Assembly: GCA_958299035.1 (NCBI GenBank)
Contig: CATQJL010000223.1
Location: 83,588,753-83,652,752, forward strand
Direction: 5' to 3'
Source of the DNA: Cylicocyclus nassatus
Taxonomy: Eukaryota > Nematoda > Chromadorea > Rhabditida > Strongylidae
DNA length: 64,000 bases
The first letter of the stretch is position 1; each line of letters starts with the position of its first letter. A program made the translations under genes and the position numbers. The notes beneath the pieces are model-generated. The model did no database searches. It saw only the letters and a program-made list of their open reading frames with translations, and had not been told where the DNA came from. Positions 1 to 11,239 of the stretch are shown piece by piece.

Positions 1-734
1 AAATTAACTTTCAGGGTCGGTTTGCATTTTCTAGAAGAAGTGCTAATTTGCTTTCCAGCATAACACAATAATGTTAATTGGCTGTTTAATTTTAAAAACG
101 ATTCAGTGACGTATTATGGTAACTGCTGATTGCATTGCTCCGAGAATTCGCTTAACTGAATGTACTGAAAGGTTGTCAGAAGATGAATGGTCATCACGGA
201 TAACTATGGTTGTAACATCACATCACCTCATGAATTTTACGCTGAAAACTACCAGCCCAGGACGGTATGTAACAGTTGGCCGGGTAAAATTATTGCCAAG
301 GTTGTCTAATCGGGTGTGTTCTTCAGTGTTCAGCTCAGAACTAAAGTTGCGTACATTTCTTCCTGTATTTCTTTTCCTTGGCGAAAGAAATGTTGATGTG
401 ACATAACAACTGAGCTGACTTATTTGCATCGTTTCCCATCTGCCGATAGGACCTTGCGGACTTGTTTTACTTGTGTTCTTCATAACGGACGGTTAGGTTT
501 CTCGCGATTGCTAACGCGAATAAAAACTAAGTCTATTCAAGTCCAATATGAGACTGAAAATATGATTACGTCTTGCTTAATCAATCCAACTTCTACCAAT
601 CCTTCTATATATATAAAACCGAATGGTGTACTTGTCTGTACGCTGGTGGATGCTGTCTGTACGTCCTCGATGGTGTTTTTCTGGTCGATGGTGTTTTGTG
701 TCTGTCGTTTTCCAGTATGGAAACTTGTTACTAC
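1..734. other. No gene recognised
   Basis: Several overlapping short open frames exist on both strands here, but none has splice-site support, a recognisable domain or a relative elsewhere in the window. I see no repeat copy before the tandem array that starts near 735. Confidence 0.4.
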
Positions 735-1985
735 TTCTACCAAATTTGTCGATTACTTGCAAATTTTGAACTACTTGGAGTTGGCAAAGGGGGGCAGGCG
801 AACATGCTGATTACGAATATGATAACCATTTTCAAAAATGTCCATTACTTTTATCATTTTATCGACTTTTTTGCAAATTTTGAACTACGGGGCTGGGAGT
901 TGGCACAGGGGGGTAAGCGAACATGCTGATTACGAATATGATAACCATTTTCAAAAATGTCCATTACTTTTATCATTTTATCGATTTTTTGCAAATTTTG
1001 AACTGCGGGGCTGGGAGTTGGCACAGAAGGGTAAGCGGACATGCTGATTACGAATATGATAACCATTTTCAAAAATGCCCATTACTTTTATCATTTTATC
1101 GATTTTTTGCAAAGTTCGAGCTACGGCGCTGAGAGTTGGCACAGGGGGTAAGCGAACACGCTGATTACGAATATGATAACCATTTTCAAAAATGCCCATT
1201 ACTTTTATCATTTTATGATTTTTTGCAAAGTTCGAGCTACGGCGCTGAGAGTTGGCACAGAGGGGTAAGCGGACATGCTGATTACGAATATGATAACCAT
1301 TTTCAAAAATGCCCATTACTTTTATCATTTTATCGATTTTTTGCAAAGTTCGAGCTACGGCGCTGAGAGTTGGCACAGAGGGGTAAGCGGACATGCTGAT
1401 TACGAATATGATAGCCATTTTCAAAAATGCCTATTAATTTTATCATTTTATCGATTTTTTTGCAAAGTTTGAACTACGGCGCTGAGAATTGGCACATGGG
1501 AGCAAGCGAGCATGCCGATTACGAATATAACCAATGTAGAAAATACCCATTACTTCTATTGGTTTAATTGATTTTTTGCAATGTTTGAACCACGGCGCTG
1601 GGGGTTGGTACAGGCAGGTAAATGAGCATGCTGCTTACGAACACGTTCTTATTTTACAAGTTATCAGTACCTTCACTGGCTTTATCGATTTTTTGCAAAG
1701 TTTGAGCTACGGAACTGGGATTTGGCACATGGGAAAAAGCGGGCATGCCGATTACGATTGTAATAAGTGTTTTTGAAAGTACCTATTATTTCTGTCAATT
1801 TTTTTATTCCTTGTAAAATTAGAGCCACACGGCTGGTATTTGGCAGAAAGTTGTATGTGAGCACGCTCACTGCAAAGATAGTAACCGTTTTTGAGAATAC
1901 CCATTACTTTCATTAATTTCATCTTTTTTTCAAAGCTGAAGCTACGAGGCTGAGCACTGGTCCTGGGTAAGTGAGCATGCTGAGA
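735..1985. repeat. Tandem array, about 11 units of ~118 bp
   Basis: The segment GCAAATTTTGAACTAC and its variants recurs at about 759, 873, 991, 1109, 1225, 1343, 1462, 1578, 1695, 1812 and 1931, giving spacings of 114-119 bp. Each unit also holds GGGAGTTGGCACAG, a TGATTACGAATATGATAACC block and an ATCGATTTTT tract. Units between 873 and 1460 are nearly identical; those after 1500 drift progressively. Open frames of 60-150 codons here are period-driven artefacts. One unit-like segment also occurs inside the Helitron-like element at 6565-6640, so the array probably grew from that kind of element. Confidence 0.9.
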
Positions 1986-2061
1986 ATTCTATTATATAAT
2001 CTCACTCGATTGACGAAGACGGTAAATTTACCTAAAGTTGTTATAGATTCACTTTGGCCCG

Positions 2062-5000
2062 TCTTTACCTTTTAAAATCCTACTTCTGCCCCTAAAATCA
2101 GAAAAGCACAAAGAGCCTGGTCTCGAGGGAAGAAAAGGCTTACAAACTGAGGCGGCAAGATATTCGCGCTAAGAATTTCTACGGGTGGCGGACTTTATGA
2201 ACGATAGCGCGCGCTTAGGCAGGCATGTGTCAATAAGGTACGCACCGTTAGCCCCGCCTATCGCTAGATAGACGAGTTTCCTGCACTGCAGCTTGGCCAC
2301 TGGTTCATAGCCATGTTCACTAGTCCACTAAAATCAGTCCTTGATATTAAGCCATAAGCTTGCTTCAAGCCGGGGAGAAGCTTATTATATACAGAATCGT
2401 TTGATTTCTTGTTAATTTTTTGCCCATTTGTGAGATACTGATCTCTGGAATGTTTTCGGTCATTGAAACTGATGGGAGCACAATGAAAGAATTTTGTAAA
2501 TTGAAGCAGATTATCAAATGTAATGATGTATACCAGTTATTGAAATTAGTTTGCTTAAAACAAAATTTGCCTAAAATGCTTGTTTTGAATTCTCGCCGTA
2601 ATGAAATCTGTATTTAGCTATGAGTAAAGTTTTAAAACTTATTTTTCTGATAAAAGAGATAATCGTGTTGGTCATTTCAGCAATAATAATATTATTTCTC
2701 GATAAGCTGACGTCTTCTTGAACTGAACTTGAGAGTGTACAATAAAGAATATTCGATATAGTAACAGATGTGAATAAAGAGAATTGAAACACTTTTCCAA
2801 GCATTTTCGGAACAAATTCCTCACAGTTGCTATGAAAAATCAATTTGGACAAACGTACTAGGAACAAAAACTGAAACACATCAAAGAAGAGCTTGCGAAC
2901 TAATTTATAATGAAAAATGATTCTGAAAGCTGATTTTCAATTCAATTGAAATTTTGAATTCTATTCTATATCCAAATTGCAGCTAACTGAAGGAGCATAA
3001 ACGAAATATTAGAGTTTTCTGATAGTTGCAACGCATTCCTAACTAATCGACAAGGAGGCGGAGCGTTCAGCGCATCGCGTACGTTACCCAGCAGGCGGCT
3101 GGCACATGCTCTCGTTCATAAAGTCATACACCCATTTCTACGAGTCAGTATCTAATGAATTTCCTTGAAATTTATCTGTCCCTTCCACTCTGCAAAAAAC
3201 CATACTTCTGCCTCTGAAAGCAGAAAAGTGGTCTCTGGGGATGGACAGACCTATGAGCTTCACCCGATAGGACATTTTCACTAAAACGTTTGACCTCCAA
3301 ACTTCGCAAAAACCACACTTCTGGTCCGAAAAGCAAAAAAGACAGGGAGCTTGATCTTGAGGGAAGAAAGAATTATGGCTTTAGGCAGCAAGATATTTTC
3401 GCCAGAATTTCCCGGGTGTCAGTGGTTATACAGAACTTGCTTAAAATTTACTTCTGGTCCTTCTACTTTGCAAAACCATACTTCTGCCTCTAAAAGTAAA
3501 AAAGCACAAAGTGCTTTGGAGGGAAGGACAGACCCATGAGCTTCATCCGACAGGACATTTCGCCAAGATGTTTGACCCCTAGACTTCGCAAAAACCAGCA
3601 CTTCTGCCCCTAAAAGCAAAAAAACACAGGGAATCTAGTCTCGAGGAAAAGACAGACCCATGAGCTTCATTTGACAAGACAGTTTTGCTAAGATGTTTGA
3701 CCTCTAGACTTCGCAAAACCCAGTACTTCTGCCCCTAAAAGCAGAAAAGCACAGGGAATTTAGTCTCGGGGGAAGAAAGAATCATGGCTTCAGGCAGCAA
3801 GATATTTTCGCCAGAAGTTTCTGGGTGTCAGTGATTAACAGAACTTGCTTGAATAATTCTGGCCTTTTTGGTCCCGGGGGGAAAAGACTCACAAGCTCAG
3901 CCAGCAAGATACTTTCGCTGAAAATTTCTGGGTGTCAATATTTATTCACACAGAAACTTCAAAATTTACTTCTGGCCTATCTACTTTGCAAAAACCATAC
4001 TTCTGCCTCTAAAAGTAAAAAAGCACAAAGTGCTCTCGAGGGAAGGACAGACCCATGATTCATCCGACAGGACATTTCGCTAAGATGTTTGACCCCTAGA
4101 CTTCGCAAAAACCAGTACTTCTGCCCCTAAAAGCAGAAAAGCACAGGGAATGTAGTCTCGGGGGAAGAAAGAATCATGGCTTCAGGCAGCAAGATATTTT
4201 CGCCAGAAGTTTCTGGGTGTCAATGATTATACAAAAACTTGCTTAAAATTTACTTCTGGCCATTCTACTTTGCAAAAACCACACTTCTTCCTCTAAAAGC
4301 GAAACAGCACAGATAGCTTGGTTTCGAGGAAAAGACAGAACCATGAGCTTTATGCGACAAACATTCCCGCCAAGGTGTTTGACCCCCTAGACTTCGAAAG
4401 CGGTACTTCTGCCCCTAAAAGCAGAAAAGCACAGGGAATTTAATTTCTAGAGAAGGACAGCCCATGAGTTTCATCCGACAGGACATTTTCGCTAGACGTA
4501 CGATTCCCAGACTTTGCAAAAACCGCAAAAGTCAAAAACCACACTTCTGACCCTAAAAGCAAAAAAGCACAAGGAGCTTGGTCTCGAGGGAAGAAAGAAT
4601 TATGGCCTCAGGCAGCAAGATATTTTCGCCAGAAGGTGGGTGTCGATGTTTTATTATACAGAAACTTTTGAAGTTCCTGGCCATTCTACTCTGCAAAATC
4701 CATACTTCTACCCCTAAAAGCAAAACAGCACAGATAGCTTGATCTCTAGGGGAAGAGACTCATAAGCTCAGCCAGCAAGATACTTTCACTGAAAATTTCT
4801 GGGTGTCAATGTTTATTCCACAGAAACTTGTTTGAAATTCACTTGTGGCCATTCTAATCTGCAAAAACCGGACTTCTGCCTCTGAAGGCAGAAAAATGGT
4901 CTCGAGGGAAAGACAGACCCATGAGCGTCTTGCGACAAGAAATTATCTTCTCTGAAAATTTTGGTCTCTTGAACTTCGCTAAAACCACACTTTTGTCCCT

Positions 5001-5215
5001 AGCAAAAACAGGGAGGTTGGTCTCGAGGGAAGAAAAGACTCAGGGCTCAGGCGGCAAGATATTTGCGTTAACAATTTTTAGGTGTCAATATTCAATTATA
5101 AAGAAACTCTCGAAAAATTACGGCCCCTTCTTCTCAACCATACTTCTGCCCCTAAAAGCGGAAGCATAAGGAGCTTGGTTTCGAGGGAAGGGAAGACCTA
5201 GGGTTTTATGCGACA
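2062..5215. repeat. Degenerate tandem/interspersed array built on a CTTCTGCCCCTAAAAGCAG core
   Basis: A block with the core ACTTCTGCCCCTAAAAGCAG, then AAAAGCACAGGGA, a GTCTCGAGGGAAGA segment and GACAGGACATTTTCG recurs about fifteen times. Clear copies lie near 2080, 3200, 3310, 3480, 3600, 3725, 4000, 4110, 4285, 4405, 4545, 4705, 4870, 4985 and 5143. Spacing is irregular (about 110-170 bp) because two alternating sub-blocks (GGCAGCAAGATATTTTCG and GACAGGACATTTTCG) follow the core. The first copy is separated from the rest by 1 kb of other sequence. Short ORFs inside are repeat artefacts. Confidence 0.85.
2181..3184. other. Unassigned stretch between array blocks
   Basis: No gene is supported. 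A 65-codon plus frame at 2420-2617 and a 102-codon minus frame at 2571-2879 overlap each other in AT-rich sequence and carry no motif, so I do not call either. Both edges of the stretch belong to the surrounding array. Confidence 0.4.
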
Positions 5216-5331
5216 GGACAGTTTCGGTAAGATTGTCCTTCAAAAGAAGGCGTTGGGCCAGCTTTAGTCCATTTCTAAGAAATGAGCACGTTCACTGGCA
5301 ATACATCATCGAAGAAAATGCTGCTTCGTTT

Positions 5332-5562
5332 TTATCTACATATCTGAGTTTTCGGCTGCTGGAAGACATAACTTGACGCTTCCTCTAACATGGCACTTTC
5401 CTGGAAATCAATCTGAGTTTTGGGATGAATCAGCTGTTCTAAACAGGTGCTTGGAGGTAGCTTCCTTAAGAGCTGTGGTATCTGGGCGAAGGTATCTGCA
5501 AGAGGAACAGCAGAGATGCTTTGCGGATAGTCACTGGTAGTAGCTTCTTTTCCTAAGAGCAT
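5332..5562 (-). CDS. Hypothetical 76-aa ORF
   Basis: I do not recognise this protein. The frame runs from an ATG preceded in frame by two stop codons (context AAAACATTATG) to TAA, so it could be a complete small ORF or a first exon. The residue mix is protein-like: it is rich in Ser, Pro and Gln with a central IPQLLRKLPP stretch and an acidic FQESAMLEEA stretch. It has no signal peptide, membrane segment or obvious domain. It sits in unique sequence between the long tandem array and the Helitron-like elements. No intron boundary is convincing, and a chance ORF is a real alternative. Confidence 0.3.
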   Translation of the reverse strand: MLLGKEATTSDYPQSISAVPLADTFAQIPQLLRKLPPSTCLEQLIHPKTQIDFQESAMLEEASSYVFQQPKTQICR

Positions 5563-5639
5563 AATGTTTTGTTTCTACTAATCACAACACAGGAAAGGTC
5601 GCTGGGAAGATGGAAATTCTCTTTCTTGGGATTTTTAGT

Positions 5640-5704
5640 TAATTAATGGCGGATATCAATATATCTGCCCCCACCCACTTATTAGCGACCCGTAGGGTCG
5701 CTAG
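5640..5704 (+). mobile_element. Helitron-like 3' terminus (element body to the left not delimited)
   Basis: The stretch ends in a perfect 7-bp stem, GCGACCC-GTA-GGGTCGC at about 5687-5703, with the terminal CTAG overlapping its 3' end and T following. Helitrons typically end in a hairpin followed by CTRR with T as the host base. The same end (AATATATCTGCCCC, then CCGTAGG and GCTAGT) recurs at 32524-32558 and, reversed, at 41404-41446. The 5' limit is not visible. The hairpin lies closer to CTAG than usual, so the class call is tentative. Confidence 0.5.
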
Positions 5705-5709
5705 TCTTA

Positions 5710-6396
5710 TATACAGAGTGTCCCAAAAAAATGTATCGAACGTTTGATCGTTAATATCTCTCTTCCCACGAAGTCTTTTGCCTTGCTTCAGGTACCGTTT
5801 TCTAGAGCTGGCTTCAATTTAGATTTGCATTATAGAACGAATCGCCCATCTCTCTTCATTACTGTAGAATTACGGTAGAAACTTGAAACATATGGTGTCA
5901 ATGTGTGGAAAAGCTGCCGTTTCAAAATTTTTCAAAAAATTGTGAAAACTTGTGTAATAGGGCTTTTGTGGACGCTGAGTTCAATACTCAACTTTTCACA
6001 AGATTACGAAGCTTTCTAAACGGTGTAACCTCACTTTTTAGGAATATTGAAAAATGGCCGCTACCTCTTACCTGGCATAACTCTTCAATGAAGCATCATA
6101 ATAAGTTGGGAACTTTACAGTTATAATCAGCAACTCTAACTAGCTTAGCGTAAAACCTTTCAGGCTGTTTTGTGTCCTTTCTGAGGTAAAATATGGCCTT
6201 TCATTGCTTAAAACCCTCTTTGAAGTTTCTACCGTAATCCTACAGTAATGAAGAAAAGTGAGTGATTCGTTCTATGATGCAAATCTAAGTTGAAGCCAGC
6301 TCTACAGATTGGTACCTGAAGCAAGAGAAAAGACTTCTTCAGAAGAGAGATATTAACGATCAAACGTTTGATACATTTTTTTGGGACGCCCTGTAT
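5710..6396. mobile_element. TA-flanked foldback MITE (mariner-like ends), copy 1
   Basis: The termini are TACAGAGTGTCCCAAAAAAA at left and TTTTTTTGGGACGCCCTGTA at right, flanked by TA. The inverted arms are about 190 bp long and include CGTTTGATCGTTAATATCTC and ACTGTAGAATTACGGTAGAA. The family is shared with 12801-13484. Size, TA target and termini match MITEs mobilised by Tc1/mariner transposases. No transposase frame remains; the 73-aa and 94-aa frames here are chance. Confidence 0.85.
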
Positions 6397-6401
6397 AAAG
6401 C

Positions 6402-6455
6402 TGAAGGTCTGTTTGTCTGTATGTCTGTATGTCTGTCTGTCTGTATGTGTGTACG
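6402..6455. repeat. TCTG/TATG microsatellite-like tract
   Basis: GTCTGTATGTCTG units are repeated with small variations. The tract belongs to the 5' portion of the Helitron-like element at 5705-6838. A related interrupted tract, reversed, lies near 63110. Confidence 0.8.
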
Positions 6456-6838
6456 TATGTTCCGAATAGAAAATTCCATTTCTGAACCGATCCGGAACAA
6501 ACTTGGCACACATACACTTCGGGCCCCGGCGGGTGTCATAGACTACTTTTCGTTATCGATCGATATCAATTTTATCGATTTTTTGCAAAATTTGAACTAC
6601 GGGGCTGGGAGTTGGCACAGGGGGGTGATCAGCATGCTCGATTACACCCCTCTGCCAAATTCCAGTCCCCTAGCTCAAATTTTGTAAAAAATCGATAAAA
6701 TCGGCATCGATCGATAACGAAAAGTGGACTGTGACACCCGCCGGGGCCCGAAGTGTATGTGTGCCAAGTTGGTCCTGATCGGTTAAGAAATGGAATTTTC
6801 TATTCGAAACATACGGCGGAGCCGGGTAAGCCAGCTAG

Positions 6839-7882
6839 TATTGTAATATGCTAAAACGGCTTAAAGAATTAATCAAGTGCCCTATGACCAACGCAGAAGA
6901 TTTTCCCACTGCCGCTATAAATCACAGTCCGGAACAATGTCTAACTCTTCTTAGACAATAAAGTGACAACGTTAACACTCCATCCATTATTTACTTTCAA
7001 CTATACGTCGTTTAATCGTTTAGGAATGACTCAGTTTGTATCGAACGCGCTTCGTAACCACAGACACACCTCATAAGTCCAGAATTTGCCTCATTGATTC
7101 GCGGCAGCAGAGCGTTAGAATTGACATTTCCTCCTTCTTGAAGCTGTGTACTCATAAGGTTAGATATCTAGTGCATCTTGTATTCTTAGTTGATTTTCTG
7201 AGTTTTGATGGGGGGGGGGGGAGGAGCAATTTATCTTATCTGCGGTAAAAGCTACAAATGAAGCTATCATTCATTCTGTGACCAAGAAGGTCGAACTGTT
7301 TTTTTTACACAAGTAATAACTTGTTAGTCACACGCCTGTGTTTGACAAGTTATAACTTGTGTCTGAACATTTTTTTGGATAATTTATTACCTGACGTTGA
7401 AAGAGAAACATGTTTGAGCTTGTTAGACGAGTTGCGCAAAGCGTTCCCGAATCTTAGAATGGATAATAGATTATCAGTGATTTTCAGGAACCATAACGCT
7501 TCATTCTGTTTCGTTAACAAATAGCCATGCAGCACTTCTGGAACCGTCAAATTTTGAAAAAAAATTTCTTTCTCGAAAGTGCAGGCTTTATTAAGCACAA
7601 CTCTAAACATAGTTTTTTTCAGCAAGTACAACATTATTCATACTGCACCTATCATAATTTCCATCTACATGTAGCGATCGATTCGCTTTGCTAAAAAACC
7701 ATCATTTGCGTCAGCCATTCATTTTCTCATCATATGTTACAGCTCGGCTACGACTATTTGATCAAAAGCTCTTGAGGAAGCTACCACGAGTTCGCTGAGA
7801 AAAGCCATCGATAGAAAAACAAAATCGAAATCAATTGCACTCCTCTCATACTCTGTGGGCAGCCGGCAGCACGCGCATATTG
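6839..7882. other. Unassigned stretch with one weak ORF
   Basis: This contains a run of 12 G at about 7211-7222 and a short palindrome (ACAAGTTATAACTTGT) near 7347. The plus frame at 7321-7524 includes a plausible peptide around LLDELRKAFPNLRMDNRLS but has no acceptor, domain or relative, so it stays an unsupported candidate. An ATCGATAG-containing segment near 7805 lies about 75 bp before the gene at 7883 and could be part of its promoter; this is inference only. Confidence 0.35.
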
Positions 7883-8301
7883 ATGAGTGCCATCCTGAAT
7901 GGTCTTCGTCGAAGGTGTTTTGCTACGGATCTTGACAAATTCGCGTCCGACATCATGTGCAAGAGTGAGTCATTTTGAATCTTTCGTACTTTTTTCGCAT
8001 ATTTTTCTGATATTGTTCGTATTGAGATAGCAAAAGATTCCAGCTACCTTGTTGTGCAGTTGTGTACAAGCCTGACTATGTTGGCCTTGCAAATGCATTA
8101 GTTTCTAAAAAAATGTCTAGTTTAGCTAAAAAAAACTCAAAAAAGTGGCATTCTTTCCTATCCAAGTCAATAGTATATGGTGCACACAAGATGCACACCG
8201 CGCGTAGAAATGTCTTTATCCATGAAGATGCAATTAATGCCCTCTCTAAGCGTTTTTTCTTGTGTCGTGCTCTGCGCTTCAAAGATCAACTAACGGCTTA
8301 A
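7883..8301 (+). CDS. Two-exon small gene, 107-aa protein of unknown function, possible mitochondrial targeting
   Basis: Exon 1 is 7883-7964 and exon 2 is 8060-8301, joined across a 95-bp intron (GTGAGT donor, TTGTGCAG acceptor). The phase is consistent: exon 1 ends one base into a codon and exon 2 supplies two. The predicted protein is basic. It starts with MSAILNGLRRRCFA, an Arg-rich stretch without acids that would suit a mitochondrial presequence, followed by an acidic patch and a Lys/Ser-rich middle (SSLAKKNSKKWHSF). I do not recognise a domain and give no function. The gene is bounded by repeats on both sides. An alternative acceptor at 8043 would break the frame. The case rests on ORF continuity across a canonical intron; there is no paralogue in the window to confirm it. 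Confidence 0.55.
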
Positions 8302-9411
8302 TCTAGGAAATTTGAGCGGAATGAACGATGAGACCCAGATAGGGCTCGCCGCCGGGTCAAGCTTGATACCGTTTTTGGGGCAAAAAGCAAAGGGGATACG
8401 TTTTTGCGGGTTAGATTTTTTGCTAGAATGTCAGATTCGTGTCGCCTGCATGCTGCCTGCGTGCTAACTCTTTATACCTCTGTTCATTAGCATGCCGCCA
8501 GTATGCCAAGCGCATGAAAGCGGAATGCTATCGGTGTGCCGCCGACATACCCGTGCTAACACAGCGCAGGAATTAATTCTGCAAGAAACAAAAGCCTTGT
8601 TTAAAGACAAAACGCAGTCATATGACACCAAATTTGGTGCGTTTTTGCGCGTTGCGGCACCTGGGCTATGACCCAAAAATTTATGGAAACTTACGTGAAT
8701 AAAGCTGTGCTGAACTCTTTTCTGAATTAGCTGGCACCGATCCTTTGCTCACATAAGTTTTCATCCTTTTTCTGTATAAATTGTATCTACACTCTAAATG
8801 GTTACATACAAAGAAAAAACGGTTTGATAATGTTTTCCTTTCGGCGTTTTATTATTTGAAAATTTCTCAGTCTGCTCTGCTCTCAACCTGCTTGAATTAC
8901 AAAGAGCGCCCTAAGCAAATGCAAAACAGGTCAAAGGGGACTCCGCACACATTTTCAAGATCAAAAGGGACTTCGTCGTAAAATTTCTCTGATGCCAGCT
9001 CGTGCCGAGCCCTAGACCCAGAATGCATGTTTTGTGCGTTTCACCTGCAAATTAGTACTCGTTAGCTTTATATCCACATATAAGGATACGGGGTAAGATG
9101 GTCACCATTAATTGATCAATTTATGGCAGATATGGAAGACTAGAAAATGTACAAAATTCCATTCGCATGTAAAACATGTAATCAAGTTTGCGAATGAGAA
9201 AAGCTGCTTTTCGTAGAAAACCCCGGTTCACTCCATTTTTTTCTGCAAAAATTCTAATAATTTCACAATCTCGACAAATGCATCGCTTTTGCAAACTTTC
9301 AAAACATTACAATTAAGAGATGAGGAGCTCACCCGAAAAAACTTACATAAATCAAAAAAATGCGAAATTTTCAAGTACTGCCATCAAACCAATATATGCA
9401 TCTTCTATATT
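8302..9411. other. Repeat-derived stretch, no gene
   Basis: GCTCGTGCCGAGCCCTAGAC near 8999 resembles CTCGTGCCGGGCCCTGAACC near 40690, so an interspersed repeat ends at about 9020. The earlier part (8325-8680) has low-complexity TTTTTGCG and GCATGCTGCC segments typical of a decayed MITE. No frame is supported. Confidence 0.4.
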
Positions 9412-9568
9412 CCCTGTGATTCAACGGAATTAGCGGCTGGGAGGCGGGGCTTCGAGGCTTAATTTAGGCTGGGGAGAGATCAGAGAGCACTCGCGCGCGA
9501 GAGACGCAGACTGCGTCGCGGGTGCGAGCGGTCGCGTACCAGCCAACAACCCAGTTGAATCAAAGGGT
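9412..9568. mobile_element. Foldback MITE, family with CTTTGATTCAACTGG ends, copy 1 (decayed)
   Basis: The left end reads GATTCAACGGAATTAGCGGC then GGGAGGCGGGGCTTCG; the right end reads CCCAGTTGAATCAAAGGG. The centre is rich in CGCGCGAGAGACGC. The same ends occur at 10510-10692 and 14803-14979. The right arm here has lost most of its inner stem. Confidence 0.65.
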
Positions 9569-10509
9569 ACAGCAAGCGATTTTTTTGCATTCGCTATCAA
9601 GAAAATAGTACAAAATCAAACTGCTGTGTTTAATCTCTATCTGGCATGAACGAGCGTATAAGCTCCTAAAAAGATCGAAAACTTGCGATTATGACACTGT
9701 CACGCTATCGGGTACTAAGCCGTGCAAAGTGGACATGTAATTATAGGCAAAATATATCGAACTGTTTAATTTAAAAATACGTACCTATAAAATGAGTCAT
9801 CCAGCTCTTGCATCACCAAAACACCATAACACAACGCTTTTAATGGAGAGCCAAGGCAAAAAAATTCCCAGTGCTTTTTTCGCTAGAAAGTTGTTCATGT
9901 TTGATCAGATAGTAAGATTAGAGAGCGTATACCTGTCGATTTTTCTTCGTAGCCGACGCATGTAACTACGAACAATTGCTTTAGTTTTCTCACATTGACT
10001 GCAGTCAGGGAAATTTGCGTTTCTTTCCTAAGCAAATATTTTGTTCCCATAAGTTTGTTACTAAACAGTGAAGAATGCGCCTCTCAAAGGTAGTGTCCAG
10101 GCATATTTATGTGAATATGCTGATTAATATAGTCTATGCTGATTTATTTACGAGGCTTTCGTGGCTAACAAATTTACCATAGTCTCGCCCAGGCATTCTT
10201 TTCTATCGTAATTGAGAACTCTGATTGGTCCTCCTAGGAGGACTACGATGTGGGCGAAAGCCTAAAGTAGAATAACTCGGCTACAAATGAATTATTTGAG
10301 GTATCACTTGGGCGGACTTACTTAAAGCTTCAATTATTTCCTTATAAAAAGTCCAGACACTGAGATCTGCTTGTGTACTGCCTCAAAGCAGCAGAGAGGA
10401 TTGCAGAAAGTCGACCGTTTGGCCTTACTCTTTCAGCAAATAGTATTTTGAACAAAGGCAGAAAAGTATCCTTAGAAGTTCAGAAAATTTCGTAGTGAAT
10501 ATCTAGTAA
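9569..10509. other. No gene recognised
   Basis: AT-rich sequence without a supported frame. A 16-bp perfect palindrome (GTCCTCCTAGGAGGAC) lies at about 10228-10243; I assign it no function. Confidence 0.4.
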
Positions 10510-10692
10510 CCTTTGATGCAACTGGTTTGGCGGTTGGAAGGCGGGGCTTTGTGACCTAATCAAGACCGCTCGCGCCCGTGACGCAGTCTGCATCTCTGTC
10601 GCGCGCGTGCTCTCTGGTCATTATCTAGCTATCTAGCCTTAATTAGGTCACGAAGCCTCGCCTCCCAGCCGCCAAGCCAGTTAAATCAAAGG
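10510..10692. mobile_element. Foldback MITE, CTTTGATTCAACTGG family, copy 2
   Basis: The inverted arms are about 60 bp: CCTTTGATGCAACTGGTTTG, GGAAGGCGGGGCTTTGTGAC at left against GTCACGAAGCCTCGCCTCCC and AGTTAAATCAAAGGG at right. The CG-rich loop contains GCAGTCTGCATCTC. The family is well defined by its three copies in this window. Confidence 0.85.
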
Positions 10693-11239
10693 GTATGTAC
10701 ACATTTTGAGGTTACAATACCGCTGGCACACGCTGTCTTACATGAACATGTTCTTCATCTATGAAATGGTAAATTGTTTGAAGGCATAGTCTACGCAAAC
10801 CCTCGATTCCAAGGAGTGTTAGTAATCTGGTCAAAACCGTATAAAATGTGTTGTTGTTCAATCATGGTTACATGATGGTTACCATGATCATCTTCTGCCG
10901 AACTTTCAGTTCAATCGATCATACGAAATCATGAAACAGGCAAATAATTAACAGACTACCGTGATTGTTCCATTTTTATTCAAACTAAACAGTTGTCAGT
11001 AAGAGTAATGAAAACAGCATTTCGTTCTATGAGACGCAGACGCGTAACCACCATCTAATGTTCACATTAAAAAAGTACCCCTGACCACTCTTTCATTGAA
11101 AAATAGTGAAAAACATGGTTTCACACATCAAGAGGAGAGAGGAAGATTATTCTGAAACTTAGAAGCTTGCTTGATTATTGTTTGGATAAGTTTATGGAAT
11201 ACTGCCAGGGTAGAGACCGAACTGTATTTGGTAAAGTAT
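10693..11239. other. No gene recognised
   Basis: No supported frame. ATGGTTACATGATGGTTACC near 10864 is a short local direct repeat. Nothing else stands out before the foldback element at 11240. Confidence 0.4.

Larger units (their letters stand above)
5705..6838 (+). mobile_element. Helitron-like non-autonomous element with foldback core, split by a MITE
   Basis: The element begins TCTTATA directly after the CTAG of the previous terminus. It continues after the nested MITE (5710-6396) with TAAAGCTGAAGGTCTG and a TCTG/TATG-rich stretch, and ends GTAAGCCAGCTAG followed by T at 6839. Without the insertion it is about 450 bp. Its core is a long inverted repeat: GAATAGAAAATTCCATTT near 6465 pairs with AAATGGAATTTTCTATTC near 6790, and CGGGCCCCGGCGGGTGTCA-type arms pair inside. 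There is no coding capacity. A TC...CTAG structure with T at the 3' side fits Helitrons; the inner palindrome is an extra feature. Confidence 0.6.

Noticed and set aside
735..1985. CRISPR-like regular repeats
   Set aside because: The whole 118-bp unit is repeated without unique spacers and the genome is eukaryotic; this is a tandem satellite.
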